From Candidatus Melainabacteria bacterium RIFCSPLOWO2_02_FULL_35_15 (GTDB lineage: Bacteria > Cyanobacteriota > Vampirovibrionia > 2-02-FULL-35-15): a stretch of 43,004 nucleotides of DNA. Under the pieces are notes generated by a model. It worked only from the letters and a program-made list of their open reading frames with translations. It searched no databases and was not told where the DNA came from. Below, in pieces: positions 24,104 through 30,869 of this stretch. The stretch lies in contig MFRN01000038.1 of NCBI GenBank assembly GCA_001784585.1, forward strand, positions 1-43,004. The letters are read 5' to 3'. Both the position numbers and the translations under genes were made by a program. How positions within the stretch are numbered: position 1 is the stretch's first letter; each line of letters begins with the position of its first letter.

Positions 24104-25177
24104 TTGAGCTTGTTAGTTTTAACAAGTGTGCTGATATTTTTAACTATGTTAACCACAAGCAAAATAACAAGTATAGAACAAAAGAGAGAAACCTATCCAC
24201 AGTTTAAGTCAAACCATGTCAGAAAAAGTTCTTCTCAATCTTATGGGAATGTAGTTCCTTTTAAGCATTATTTACCCATTCAGGATATTGATGGATACTC
24301 AAATGAAAACAAAGAGCTTGCTTATGGCTGGACAGAACTTATCCCTGTATTAAATGCACTATCAAAGGTTTTTTATATAGAAAAGAATGATCCTGTTTCC
24401 ATGTTTGTATGGGTAAAAGAACATGCAAAGTTTTATATTGAGAATCCTGTCCCGAAGAGTTCTTTAATTTACAATCATGTGAGAAGTACAGATCGTGAGA
24501 AACAGGTTGTCCTGCAAACCTGTGAAAAGATTCTTATTGATGCTTACTTGCAAGCAAAAGATTTTATAGCAAATGGAAAAGAAGTACAGCCTGGATTTGA
24601 GATAAGCGGTGATACAAGTTCCATAATGAAAGTTAAAGGTGCTTTTGGAATTGAAGTTAATTATTCTTATATTGACTCCCTTTTACAATCCATTGAAGCT
24701 CTGGATATTGAAACAGTAAAAAACTGGAAAAAGTTTTTTAAAGCTTCATTTGTTCATGAAATGGTTCATAAACTGCGGGAAGAAATTTATACTGAGCCGG
24801 ATACTGCACAGGAAATAGCTCCTCATGCAGCTGAAATTTTATCTACGGATGGAGATAATCCTATGGAAGATATATATATAGAGGAAATAGGAAAACAAGA
24901 AGGCAGCAGATATCAAAAAGATATAATGGCTGCCTTAAAAGTTTTAGAGCAAAAATTATTACAATTACCTGCCTGTAAGTATAAACCAAAAAACTTTGAG
25001 CTAACAGAAATAAATAAAGCATTAATGTCAATCTCTAAAAATATAAAAAAGCAAATGCTTAAAAAAATGGCGCGAGAAATAGTTTTTGCTTCAGGTCCGG
25101 ATTTGCTTAGAATAGCCGCAGGAGTAGATACAAGAGTAGCAGCGGTACAAGTAAAAATTCAAGATTATTCGCACTGA
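24104..25177 (+). CDS. Putative membrane-anchored zinc metallopeptidase
   Basis: A 357-residue protein with an N-terminal hydrophobic segment (SLLVLTSVLIFLTMLT) that would export or anchor it. Residues 218-222 are HEMVH, a perfect HExxH zinc motif within ASFVHEMVHKLREEIY, followed by E237, H241 and E244 as possible third ligands (TAQEIAPHAAEIL). This is the pattern of a gluzincin-type protease, but no known peptidase family is recognised in the rest. The C-terminus is helical. The TTG start at 24104 is tentative; an AAAAGG lies too close to it to be a normal ribosome site. It stands alone between xth and tRNA-Thr. Confidence 0.6.
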   Translation: MSLLVLTSVLIFLTMLTTSKITSIEQKRETYPQFKSNHVRKSSSQSYGNVVPFKHYLPIQDIDGYSNENKELAYGWTELIPVLNALSKVFYIEKNDPVSMFVWVKEHAKFYIENPVPKSSLIYNHVRSTDREKQVVLQTCEKILIDAYLQAKDFIANGKEVQPGFEISGDTSSIMKVKGAFGIEVNYSYIDSLLQSIEALDIETVKNWKKFFKASFVHEMVHKLREEIYTEPDTAQEIAPHAAEILSTDGDNPMEDIYIEEIGKQEGSRYQKDIMAALKVLEQKLLQLPACKYKPKNFELTEINKALMSISKNIKKQMLKKMAREIVFASGPDLLRIAAGVDTRVAAVQVKIQDYSH

Positions 25178-25250
25178 CAAATTGATCTAACACCAATCCA
25201 CTAATATAGTCTCTCATTTTTTTCACATCATTGGTGTAGATCCTATAATT

Positions 25251-25323
25251 AGCCGCCAGCGAGACTTGAACTCACGACCTAGTGTTTACGAAACACTTGC
25301 TCTACCAACTGAGCTATGGCGGC
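25251..25323 (-). tRNA. tRNA-Thr (anticodon CGT)
   Basis: The reverse strand folds as a 73-base cloverleaf. The acceptor is GCCGCCA/TGGCGGC with discriminator T, the D-arm AGCTCAGTTGGTAGAGC, the anticodon stem AGTGT/ACACT with loop TTCGTAA (anticodon CGT), and the T-arm GTGAGTTCAAGTCTCGC. CCA is not encoded. It reads ACG. Confidence 0.95.
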
Positions 25324-25344
25324 AGATGTATAAAACATTTTATC

Positions 25345-25980
25345 TTAACCATGAAAAGCAGTCTTTAAAAGTGGCATTACACCATTAACTATATACTGCA
25401 CTCCAATGCATAAAAGTATAAATCCCATAATTCTGGTAAATGATTTCATCATCGTGGTGCCCATTTTATGAGCGATTGCATGTGCAAGTATTAGAAACAC
25501 ATAACAAAGTAAAGTTACAACACAAATGACGATTAAAATAACCATGTAATGAAAAAGGGTTTTTGCATCTGTAGTCATTCCTATTATTACTGCAATAGCC
25601 CCCGGCCCGCTTAAAATAGGCATAGCCAGCGGCGAAAATGCAATATCATCTTTTTCTTCAGACTCCTGCTGTTCCTGAGGAAGCAGTCTGTCCTTTTTTT
25701 GCAGCATTTCAATTGCAGAACCAATAATCATTAAGCCACCTGCAATGCGAAGCCCTTCCAGGGATATACCAAAAAACTTTAGTATAAGCCCGCCTGCTAT
25801 AAAAAAAGCAATTAAAATCCAAAATACATACATGCTGGCTCTCTTTGCAGTTTCGGTTTTTTGTTTTAAAGTGTATTTTTGTGTAAGTGAAGCAAAAACC
25901 GGGACTGCAACAAGTGGATCCACTATTGAAAATAGTGAAACAAAAGATCCTACAAAAAATAAAAGCAGGTCGTTTGGCAT
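25345..25980 (-). CDS. MarC-family integral membrane protein
   Basis: A 211-residue protein with about six membrane segments. The N-terminal LFFVGSFVSLFSIVDPLVAVPVFASLT, with its conserved DP, and SPLAMPILSGPGAIAVIIG are family hallmarks. The transport or other role of MarC proteins is not established; the old multiple-antibiotic-resistance link is not supported. A charged cytoplasmic loop (QKKDRLLPQEQQESEEKDD) is visible. It follows the metallophosphoesterase gene by ten bases and is probably in its operon. Confidence 0.9.
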   Translation of the reverse strand: MPNDLLLFFVGSFVSLFSIVDPLVAVPVFASLTQKYTLKQKTETAKRASMYVFWILIAFFIAGGLILKFFGISLEGLRIAGGLMIIGSAIEMLQKKDRLLPQEQQESEEKDDIAFSPLAMPILSGPGAIAVIIGMTTDAKTLFHYMVILIVICVVTLLCYVFLILAHAIAHKMGTTMMKSFTRIMGFILLCIGVQYIVNGVMPLLKTAFHG

Positions 25981-25990
25981 AAAATCAATT

Positions 25991-26959
25991 TCAGTATACT
26001 CTTAATTTAATCATCTGTTCTCTATCTTCTTCTGCTCCCTGGGTTAGACTCCAGGATTTTGAACTGTTTTTGCTTTTATCTCTTAATTTCTGTCCGTTAA
26101 CAGGATGCCATTTAAAATTAAGAGAAAGATATTTAGGCTCTTCCTGAGTAATTGTTATTTCTCTGAATGCATTTGGCCACTGAACTACAGCAGGACAGCT
26201 GTTATGTATTCTGTTTTTTATTTTAATTAGCTTTGCAGCATGATAATGTCCGCTAAATACTCCTAATACATTTTTATAACTTTCTACGATCTCCAAAAGT
26301 TTTGTTCTGTCAGGCTCTACGATAAAATGATCTTTGCTTTTAAATGGCTCAATGACCGGAAAGTGCAGTGCAATAATTACATATTTATCTTCATTTTTCT
26401 CAAGTTCATCTTTTAGCCATTTGAGTTGCTCATCATCAATTTGTCCCAGAGGAGTAACTAATTTTTCTGTAGTACCATCCAGACATATAAATGTAAACTT
26501 TTCATTTGGTGAAAAAGAAAAATAAGTCATGTTCCCACTAAAACCTGTGGGGTTTTTAAGGTCTGCGAATTTGTTAATAAATCCTTTTTTACCTAAACCA
26601 CCGTTTACACTTACATCATGATTCCCAAGAAGCACATACCACGGGTATTGTGATGCCATTGTAATTTCAATATATCTGTCAATGAGTTTTTCATCAGGTA
26701 CATCAACCTGATCACCTGTAGAAAGAACAAAATCCAGATCTTTTATTTCATTAATTTCACTGACTGCATCTCCTAAAAGCTTTTCAGAACTTCCTAATAG
26801 CCTCTCAGCATCTTTTGCAATTGATTTTTGAAGATGTGTGTCGGAAATTTGTACAAAATGCAGAAGTGGCTTTGATTCGTTGGCATTGGTAAAAATCAAA
26901 AAACCAAATGATAAAGCTAAAATAACACTAACTAACCAAATATAAATTTTTCTTTTCAT
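25991..26959 (-). CDS. Exported calcineurin-like metallophosphoesterase
   Basis: A 322-residue protein with an N-terminal signal/anchor (IYIWLVSVILALSFGFLIF). The full dinuclear metal set follows: ISDTHL, STGDQVD, LLGNHDVS, ALHFP and GHYHAAK. The order and spacing resemble the cyclic-nucleotide phosphodiesterase-like group, but substrates vary (nucleotides, phospholipids), so none is assigned. It probably acts outside the cytoplasm. No ribosome site precedes the ATG. It is cotranscribed with the MarC gene. Confidence 0.88.
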   Translation of the reverse strand: MKRKIYIWLVSVILALSFGFLIFTNANESKPLLHFVQISDTHLQKSIAKDAERLLGSSEKLLGDAVSEINEIKDLDFVLSTGDQVDVPDEKLIDRYIEITMASQYPWYVLLGNHDVSVNGGLGKKGFINKFADLKNPTGFSGNMTYFSFSPNEKFTFICLDGTTEKLVTPLGQIDDEQLKWLKDELEKNEDKYVIIALHFPVIEPFKSKDHFIVEPDRTKLLEIVESYKNVLGVFSGHYHAAKLIKIKNRIHNSCPAVVQWPNAFREITITQEEPKYLSLNFKWHPVNGQKLRDKSKNSSKSWSLTQGAEEDREQMIKLRVY

Positions 26960-27027
26960 TTAAATTATTCCGCATTCTTTACTGCAGATACCACCTGCAG
27001 TAAATGAAACAACTATTGAAAATCTAC

Positions 27028-27057
27028 TTGACAATATACTATTATAAGTTCTATACA
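27028..27057 (+). promoter_or_regulatory. sigma70-type promoter upstream of purD
   Basis: TTGACA (27028-27033) and TATACA (27052-27057) are separated by 18 bases. Transcription would start near 27064, about 60 bases before purD. Confidence 0.55.
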
Positions 27058-27069
27058 CTTTATTGTATA
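27052..27069 (+). promoter_or_regulatory. Possible operator over the purD promoter
   Basis: TATACA and TGTATA form a perfect 6+6 inverted repeat around CTTTAT. It covers the -10 and the predicted start point, where a repressor would block transcription. The cognate regulator is unknown. Confidence 0.4.
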
Positions 27070-27110
27070 CAGTGAAGACATGACAGGATGTATCTCTAAT
27101 AAAATTACCG

Positions 27111-27116
27111 TATAAT
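27111..27116 (+). promoter_or_regulatory. Second -10 box, adjacent to the purD start
   Basis: A perfect TATAAT ends 8 bases before the purD ATG with no ribosome site between, predicting a leaderless purD mRNA in addition to the longer transcript. Confidence 0.45.
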
Positions 27117-27124
27117 TTCTAAGT

Positions 27125-28450
27125 ATGAATGTTTTAGTAATTGGTAGTGGCGGAAGAGAACATGCAATTTGCTGGAAATTACACCAGAGTTCACATGTTA
27201 AGCAAATTTTTTGTTCTCCTGGAAATGCCGGGATTGCTGAAATTGCTACCTGTGTCCCGGTGTCGCCAACAGATATTGAAAGACTTGCTGAGTTTGCAAT
27301 TGTCCAGAAAATTGATCTGACAATTGCAAGTATGGATGAACCGCTTGCCAGAGGAATTGTTGATTATTTCAGAAAAAAAGGTCTCAGGATATTTGGACCT
27401 ACAAAGGAAGCAGCAAAACTTGAATGGTCAAAATATTTTGCAAAAGAATTTATGCTCAGACACAATATTCCTACTGCACCATATGCCTGCTTTGAACAAA
27501 AAGAATTTGCTCTGGCTTATGCAAAGTCTCAAAAACATCCAATTGTGGTAAAAGCAGACGGGCTTGCGCTTGGAAAAGGTGTCACCGTAGCCCAATCATT
27601 TGAAGAAGCAAAGATTGCAATTCATGACTGCTTTGACGGGAAGTTTGGGCAAGCCGGAGAAAAAGTAGTAATCGAAGAGTTCATGAGGGGGCATGAAGTT
27701 TCTGTCTTTGCAATTTCAGATGGCAAAGACGCAGTAACACTGGTACCTGCCCAGGACTATAAAAGATTATATGACGGTGACTCAGGACCAAACACAGGAG
27801 GGATGGGTGCTTATGCTCCTGTTCCTTTTATGACAGGTGAATTAATCGGTCAGGTAAAAGAAGAAATTATAATGCCCACGATTAAAGGTATGGAAAAAGA
27901 AGGAAACCCATACCATGGGATTTTATATTGTGGACTTATGGTAACTGATGAAAGCAAAATAAAAGTCGTAGAGTTTAACTCAAGGCTTGGTGATCCGGAA
28001 GCACAGGTTGTACTCCCTCTTTTAGATGAAGATTTGTTTGAAATTTGCTGGGCTGTGACAGAAGGAGAGCTTGGAAAATATAAAGAAGGATTTCACCGGT
28101 TAGGTGGAGCTGCCCTTTGTGTAGTAATAGCTTCAGATGGTTATCCTGAAAACTATCGAAAGGGAATCCGGATTGATTTTTCCAAATTAAACGAGCCTGT
28201 AGAAATTGTAAGTGGAAAAAATCCACAGACACTTGAAGCTATTCTTCGTGCTAAAGGTATTATATTTCATGCTGGAACTGCCCGTGATGCTGATGGTAGG
28301 CTTGTTTCAAACGGTGGAAGAGTTTTAGGTGTAACAGCACTTGCTGACAGTCTTTTAGATGCACAGGTTTTAGCTTATAAACTTTGCGAAAGAATTGATT
28401 TTGAAGGTAAGTATTACCGCAAGGATATTGGTGATAAAGGAATGGTTTAA
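27125..28450 (+). CDS. purD: Phosphoribosylamine-glycine ligase
   Basis: A 441-residue ATP-grasp ligase that makes glycinamide ribonucleotide, the second step of purine synthesis. Motifs in order: VIGSGGREHAICWKL, FGPTKEAAKLEWSKYFAKEF, the ATP-grasp lysines in VVKADGLALGKGV, DYKRLYDGDSGPNTGGMGAYAPVP, and the metal site EFNSRLGDPE. Full length and intact. It is not fused to purM or purN and stands alone. Its start is chosen because a TATAAT lies 8 bases upstream; no Shine-Dalgarno sequence is present. With purB and the deaminases it makes purine metabolism well represented here. Confidence 0.96.
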   Translation: MNVLVIGSGGREHAICWKLHQSSHVKQIFCSPGNAGIAEIATCVPVSPTDIERLAEFAIVQKIDLTIASMDEPLARGIVDYFRKKGLRIFGPTKEAAKLEWSKYFAKEFMLRHNIPTAPYACFEQKEFALAYAKSQKHPIVVKADGLALGKGVTVAQSFEEAKIAIHDCFDGKFGQAGEKVVIEEFMRGHEVSVFAISDGKDAVTLVPAQDYKRLYDGDSGPNTGGMGAYAPVPFMTGELIGQVKEEIIMPTIKGMEKEGNPYHGILYCGLMVTDESKIKVVEFNSRLGDPEAQVVLPLLDEDLFEICWAVTEGELGKYKEGFHRLGGAALCVVIASDGYPENYRKGIRIDFSKLNEPVEIVSGKNPQTLEAILRAKGIIFHAGTARDADGRLVSNGGRVLGVTALADSLLDAQVLAYKLCERIDFEGKYYRKDIGDKGMV

Positions 28451-28457
28451 AAAACTG

Positions 28458-29144
28458 TTACATTGGCCTCTGTGGAGGAATATTCCTTCCTGCTCCTGCT
28501 GATACTTCCAGTCCTGGCAGACCTGAACCACCACTTCCTAGATCAGTATTTGCAGCACCTGAACCAAAAACAGGCGACTCACCACCAAATGCAGATCCTG
28601 TCCCCCCCGCTCCCGGTCCAATACCTGGAGGGCCAAATTCTGATATTGAGCTGCCAGATTCTGGCTGTGAACTTCCCTCTGTACTTGCAGGATTATTCCT
28701 ACTGTCAGACTCCAGCTTACTGGCTAGACGTTCAAGAAGACTAATTATCATTTCTAAAAGATTTTGTTTATTACTTCCTGTGCCTTCTCCTGCTGTTTCT
28801 GTAGATGGGCTTGTAGCAGTAGGTTGTGGAGAAGGAGGCTTTTGTAGTCCGGCAATTGCTTGTAAAAGCCCTATTAGAGCACGTAGTATTTTAGCTGCCC
28901 CTTTACCAGCTCCACCAAATACTCCACCTAACATACTTCCAACGCCAGATCCCATACTATCCATAGCTCTTCCAGCACCAGATCCAGCGCCATCCAGCAC
29001 ACTTCCAGATCTTTCTTGACCAAGTCCATCTAACGATTCAGATAAAACAGGATTAACACCATTAACACTGGCATTAACACTGGCATTAACACCACCAGCT
29101 AAATTAGGACCAAGAACAGGAGGGATTGCATTTAATAAAAACAT
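28458..29144 (-). CDS. Gly/Ser-rich low-complexity protein
   Basis: A 228-residue protein with an AAGGAG ribosome site before its ATG. The N-terminus has a tandem repeat (NASVN twice, from 12-base DNA repeats), then Gly/Ser-rich blocks (GSGAGRAMDSMGSGVGSML). A central hydrophobic helix follows (AAKILRALIGLLQAIAGL), then a leucine-rich helix (LLEMIISLLERLASKL) and a Gly/Pro/Ser tail (GPPGIGPGAGGTGSAFGG). There is no signal peptide. It resembles surface, scaffold or secreted effector-like proteins only in composition; no family recognised. It is followed tail to tail by purD, 7 bases away. Confidence 0.6.
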   Translation of the reverse strand: MFLLNAIPPVLGPNLAGGVNASVNASVNGVNPVLSESLDGLGQERSGSVLDGAGSGAGRAMDSMGSGVGSMLGGVFGGAGKGAAKILRALIGLLQAIAGLQKPPSPQPTATSPSTETAGEGTGSNKQNLLEMIISLLERLASKLESDSRNNPASTEGSSQPESGSSISEFGPPGIGPGAGGTGSAFGGESPVFGSGAANTDLGSGGSGLPGLEVSAGAGRNIPPQRPM

Positions 29145-29212
29145 AATTTTTTTTCTCCTTGTTAGATAAATAAAATTCTACATGAGTCAAACACAAAAGA
29201 ATTAACCTATAG

Positions 29213-29578
29213 TTAAATTTTCCCTAGATTAGAAGAAATATTTTTGCGTGGGGTTTGTGGTGTTGTTTTTTTAGCATTCTCAGCTGTGGCTTTTTGTTGG
29301 CGGATTTTTTCTTCAGCTTTTTTTCCTTCAGCTTCTCTTTCTTTAGCTTCTTGTCGGCGGGCTTCTTCTTCAGCTTCTTTTTCTTTTTGTAAAGCCTGTT
29401 CGTATTGCTCCTGAAGGTCTTTTATTTGAGAGGCGTTATTAGTACCATTTGTTCTACTTTGTCCCAGTTCTAATACCTGGATCTGATTGTAAATTCCATC
29501 TGAGCTTTTGCCACTTATTAAGTCACTGCCTGAAGGTGTAGGCCCACTTTGGGTTATTGAAACTTTTTCTGCTTGCAT
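29213..29578 (-). CDS. Coiled-coil hypothetical protein
   Basis: A 121-residue protein with an AGGAG ribosome site. A Ser/Gly-rich N-terminal third precedes a highly charged Glu/Lys/Ala coiled coil (YEQALQKEKEAEEEARRQEA) of about 55 residues and a basic tail (KKTTPQTPRKN). It lies 68 bases upstream of the Gly/Ser-rich gene on the same strand and is probably co-transcribed. Function unknown. Confidence 0.6.
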   Translation of the reverse strand: MQAEKVSITQSGPTPSGSDLISGKSSDGIYNQIQVLELGQSRTNGTNNASQIKDLQEQYEQALQKEKEAEEEARRQEAKEREAEGKKAEEKIRQQKATAENAKKTTPQTPRKNISSNLGKI

Positions 29579-29664
29579 ATAATATCTCCTAATTTAGTAA
29601 CAAATAACCACGTATTGTTTAAGATGAGGTAATGGGTTCATAAGGTTATTAATCTTGCTTTCAA

Positions 29665-29885
29665 AAACAAAACCCCTACGTGAGCTCTAACGTAGGGGTT
29701 TTTATCCTTAACTTGATCTGACCTAGCTCCCTGTAAGGCTATTAAACTTTTCCTTTTAGGGAATTCGACCTTATTACCTTAACTACCGATTTTGCTTACC
29801 TGCGGTTAATTTCTCCGCTCTTCTTTGGGTCAATCTCTAATTATGTTGCCCACTTTTATTTGGTAACCATCCCGGTTACATATAA
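29665..29885 (-). ncRNA. Candidate structured RNA with its own terminator
   Basis: The minus strand of this stop-rich, protein-free stretch has a plausible promoter (TTGAAT-N17-TATCCT just upstream of 29885) and ends in a strong terminator. Visible helices are GTAACC-GGGAT-GGTTAC at the 5' end, TTGACC pairing with GGTCA near the 3' end, GCGG/CCGC in the middle, and TCCCT/AGGGA. TATCCTTA and TAAGGATA at the two ends can also close the whole domain if transcription starts earlier. It may be a standalone RNA of about 220 bases or an attenuator for the gene at 29213-29578. I could not match it to 6S, SRP, RNase P, tmRNA or a riboswitch class. The rest of 29579-30002 shows no gene. Confidence 0.5.
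29671..29700 (-). terminator. Strong bidirectional terminator
   Basis: AACCCCTACGT pairs perfectly with ACGTAGGGGTT around an 8-base loop. A T-run follows on each strand (TTTTGTTTTT on the minus strand). It ends the 29665-29885 RNA candidate. Confidence 0.85.
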
Positions 29886-30002
29886 GGATACACATTTAAA
29901 GAAAAAAATTCAAGCCCTTACAATAACTCATAAATTCATTAAAGACTGTCTGGTTAAATTCTGGTTTAAATTTAGTTAAGGGAAGTTTACAATTTTTAAG
30001 AT

Positions 30003-30443
30003 TTATCCTTTTCCGGGTTTTGCCCTTGAAAAATATGTTACCAGATTAACCTGAGAACCAATATTGTCTTTCCTTTTTACACTTACTGTTACCTCTTTTA
30101 AACCAGTGTCCTGAGAAATATCGGACGGATAGTTATCCGGAGGAAGAGAAGTTTTAGGATCAATATATTTTACTGTGACTCTGACCAGAAACGGCCCTTC
30201 GGTTTTAATAGAAGACATCCCCAGCCCACCACCAAGTGCATCCAGTTCAGGATCATAGTACCTAAGTGCTCTTAGTTTTTCTATTTCATTCTGAAGCAGA
30301 TTAACTGCCTGCCCCTGCATTTGTATTCGGGCATTCTTTTGAATAATATAAGGAAAAAGTGCAATGATTCCGGAAAGCGCAGTAGTAATAATTACTATGC
30401 TTACCATGAGTTCTACCATTGATTGTCCAAATTCAGAACGCAT
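30003..30443 (-). CDS. Type IV prepilin-like protein
   Basis: A 146-residue prepilin. A very short leader (MRSEFG) precedes a cleavage site G-QSMVELMVSI with Glu at +5, then the hydrophobic pilin helix (IVIITTALSGIIALFPYII). Prepilin peptidase would cut after Gly6. The C-terminal domain contains LLQNEIEKLRALRYYDPE, like minor pilins of the PilV/GspI kind. I start it at ATG 30441-30443: the longer frame to 30491 begins upstream of the predicted promoter, and an extended -10 (TGTTATCAT) lies 7 bases before this ATG. No other pilus gene is nearby. Confidence 0.8.
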   Translation of the reverse strand: MRSEFGQSMVELMVSIVIITTALSGIIALFPYIIQKNARIQMQGQAVNLLQNEIEKLRALRYYDPELDALGGGLGMSSIKTEGPFLVRVTVKYIDPKTSLPPDNYPSDISQDTGLKEVTVSVKRKDNIGSQVNLVTYFSRAKPGKG

Positions 30444-30450
30444 AGTTTTG

Positions 30451-30460
30451 ATGATAACAT
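30451..30460. promoter_or_regulatory. Overlapping divergent -10 boxes
   Basis: The plus strand reads TGATAACAT (30452-30460), 10 bases before the VOC ATG. The minus strand reads TGTTATCAT over nearly the same bases (TATCAT at 30456-30451), 7 bases before the prepilin ATG. Both are extended -10 elements, so two polymerases would compete for one site. Confidence 0.5.
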
Positions 30461-30470
30461 ATTCATTTAT

Positions 30471-30866
30471 ATGAATCCAAAAATTACACATGTAGCACTT
30501 CTTGTTTCAGATGTAGACAGAACTTGTGATTTTTATATTAAATACTGCAGCTTAAAAGTACTTTCCAGGAGAATGGATCCAAACACTGGTTATCGGGTAA
30601 TCTGGCTTGGAGAGGATCTAAAGTTTGTAATTGTAGCTTTTGAAGGTGAGAAAAAACCAATCCAGTCAATTACAAAACCACTAAGTCATCTTGGCTTTGC
30701 TCTTGAATCAAAAGATAAAGTAGACAAAATTTCAGAGATTGCAAAAGAAGAAGGAATATTAAACTATGGACCGGTTTATATAGATGCTGATGTGGGTTAC
30801 ATCTGTGAGATTTTAGATCCTGATAAAAATTCTGTAGAATTTAGTTTTGGGCAGAAATTGGGGTGA
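30471..30866 (+). CDS. VOC-superfamily (glyoxalase-like) protein
   Basis: A 131-residue protein with the paired beta-alpha-beta-beta-beta modules of the vicinal oxygen chelate fold. ITHVALLVSDVDRTCDFYIK opens with the first metal His, LSHLGFALES begins the second half, and ICEILDPDKNSVEF contains the terminal Glu ligand. Glyoxalase I or dioxygenase-like activity is possible; the substrate is not readable. The start at 30471 is preferred over 30423 because the predicted -10 (TGATAACAT) lies between them. It converges on yidC with a three-base gap. Confidence 0.82.
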   Translation: MNPKITHVALLVSDVDRTCDFYIKYCSLKVLSRRMDPNTGYRVIWLGEDLKFVIVAFEGEKKPIQSITKPLSHLGFALESKDKVDKISEIAKEEGILNYGPVYIDADVGYICEILDPDKNSVEFSFGQKLG

Positions 30867-30869
30867 GAA

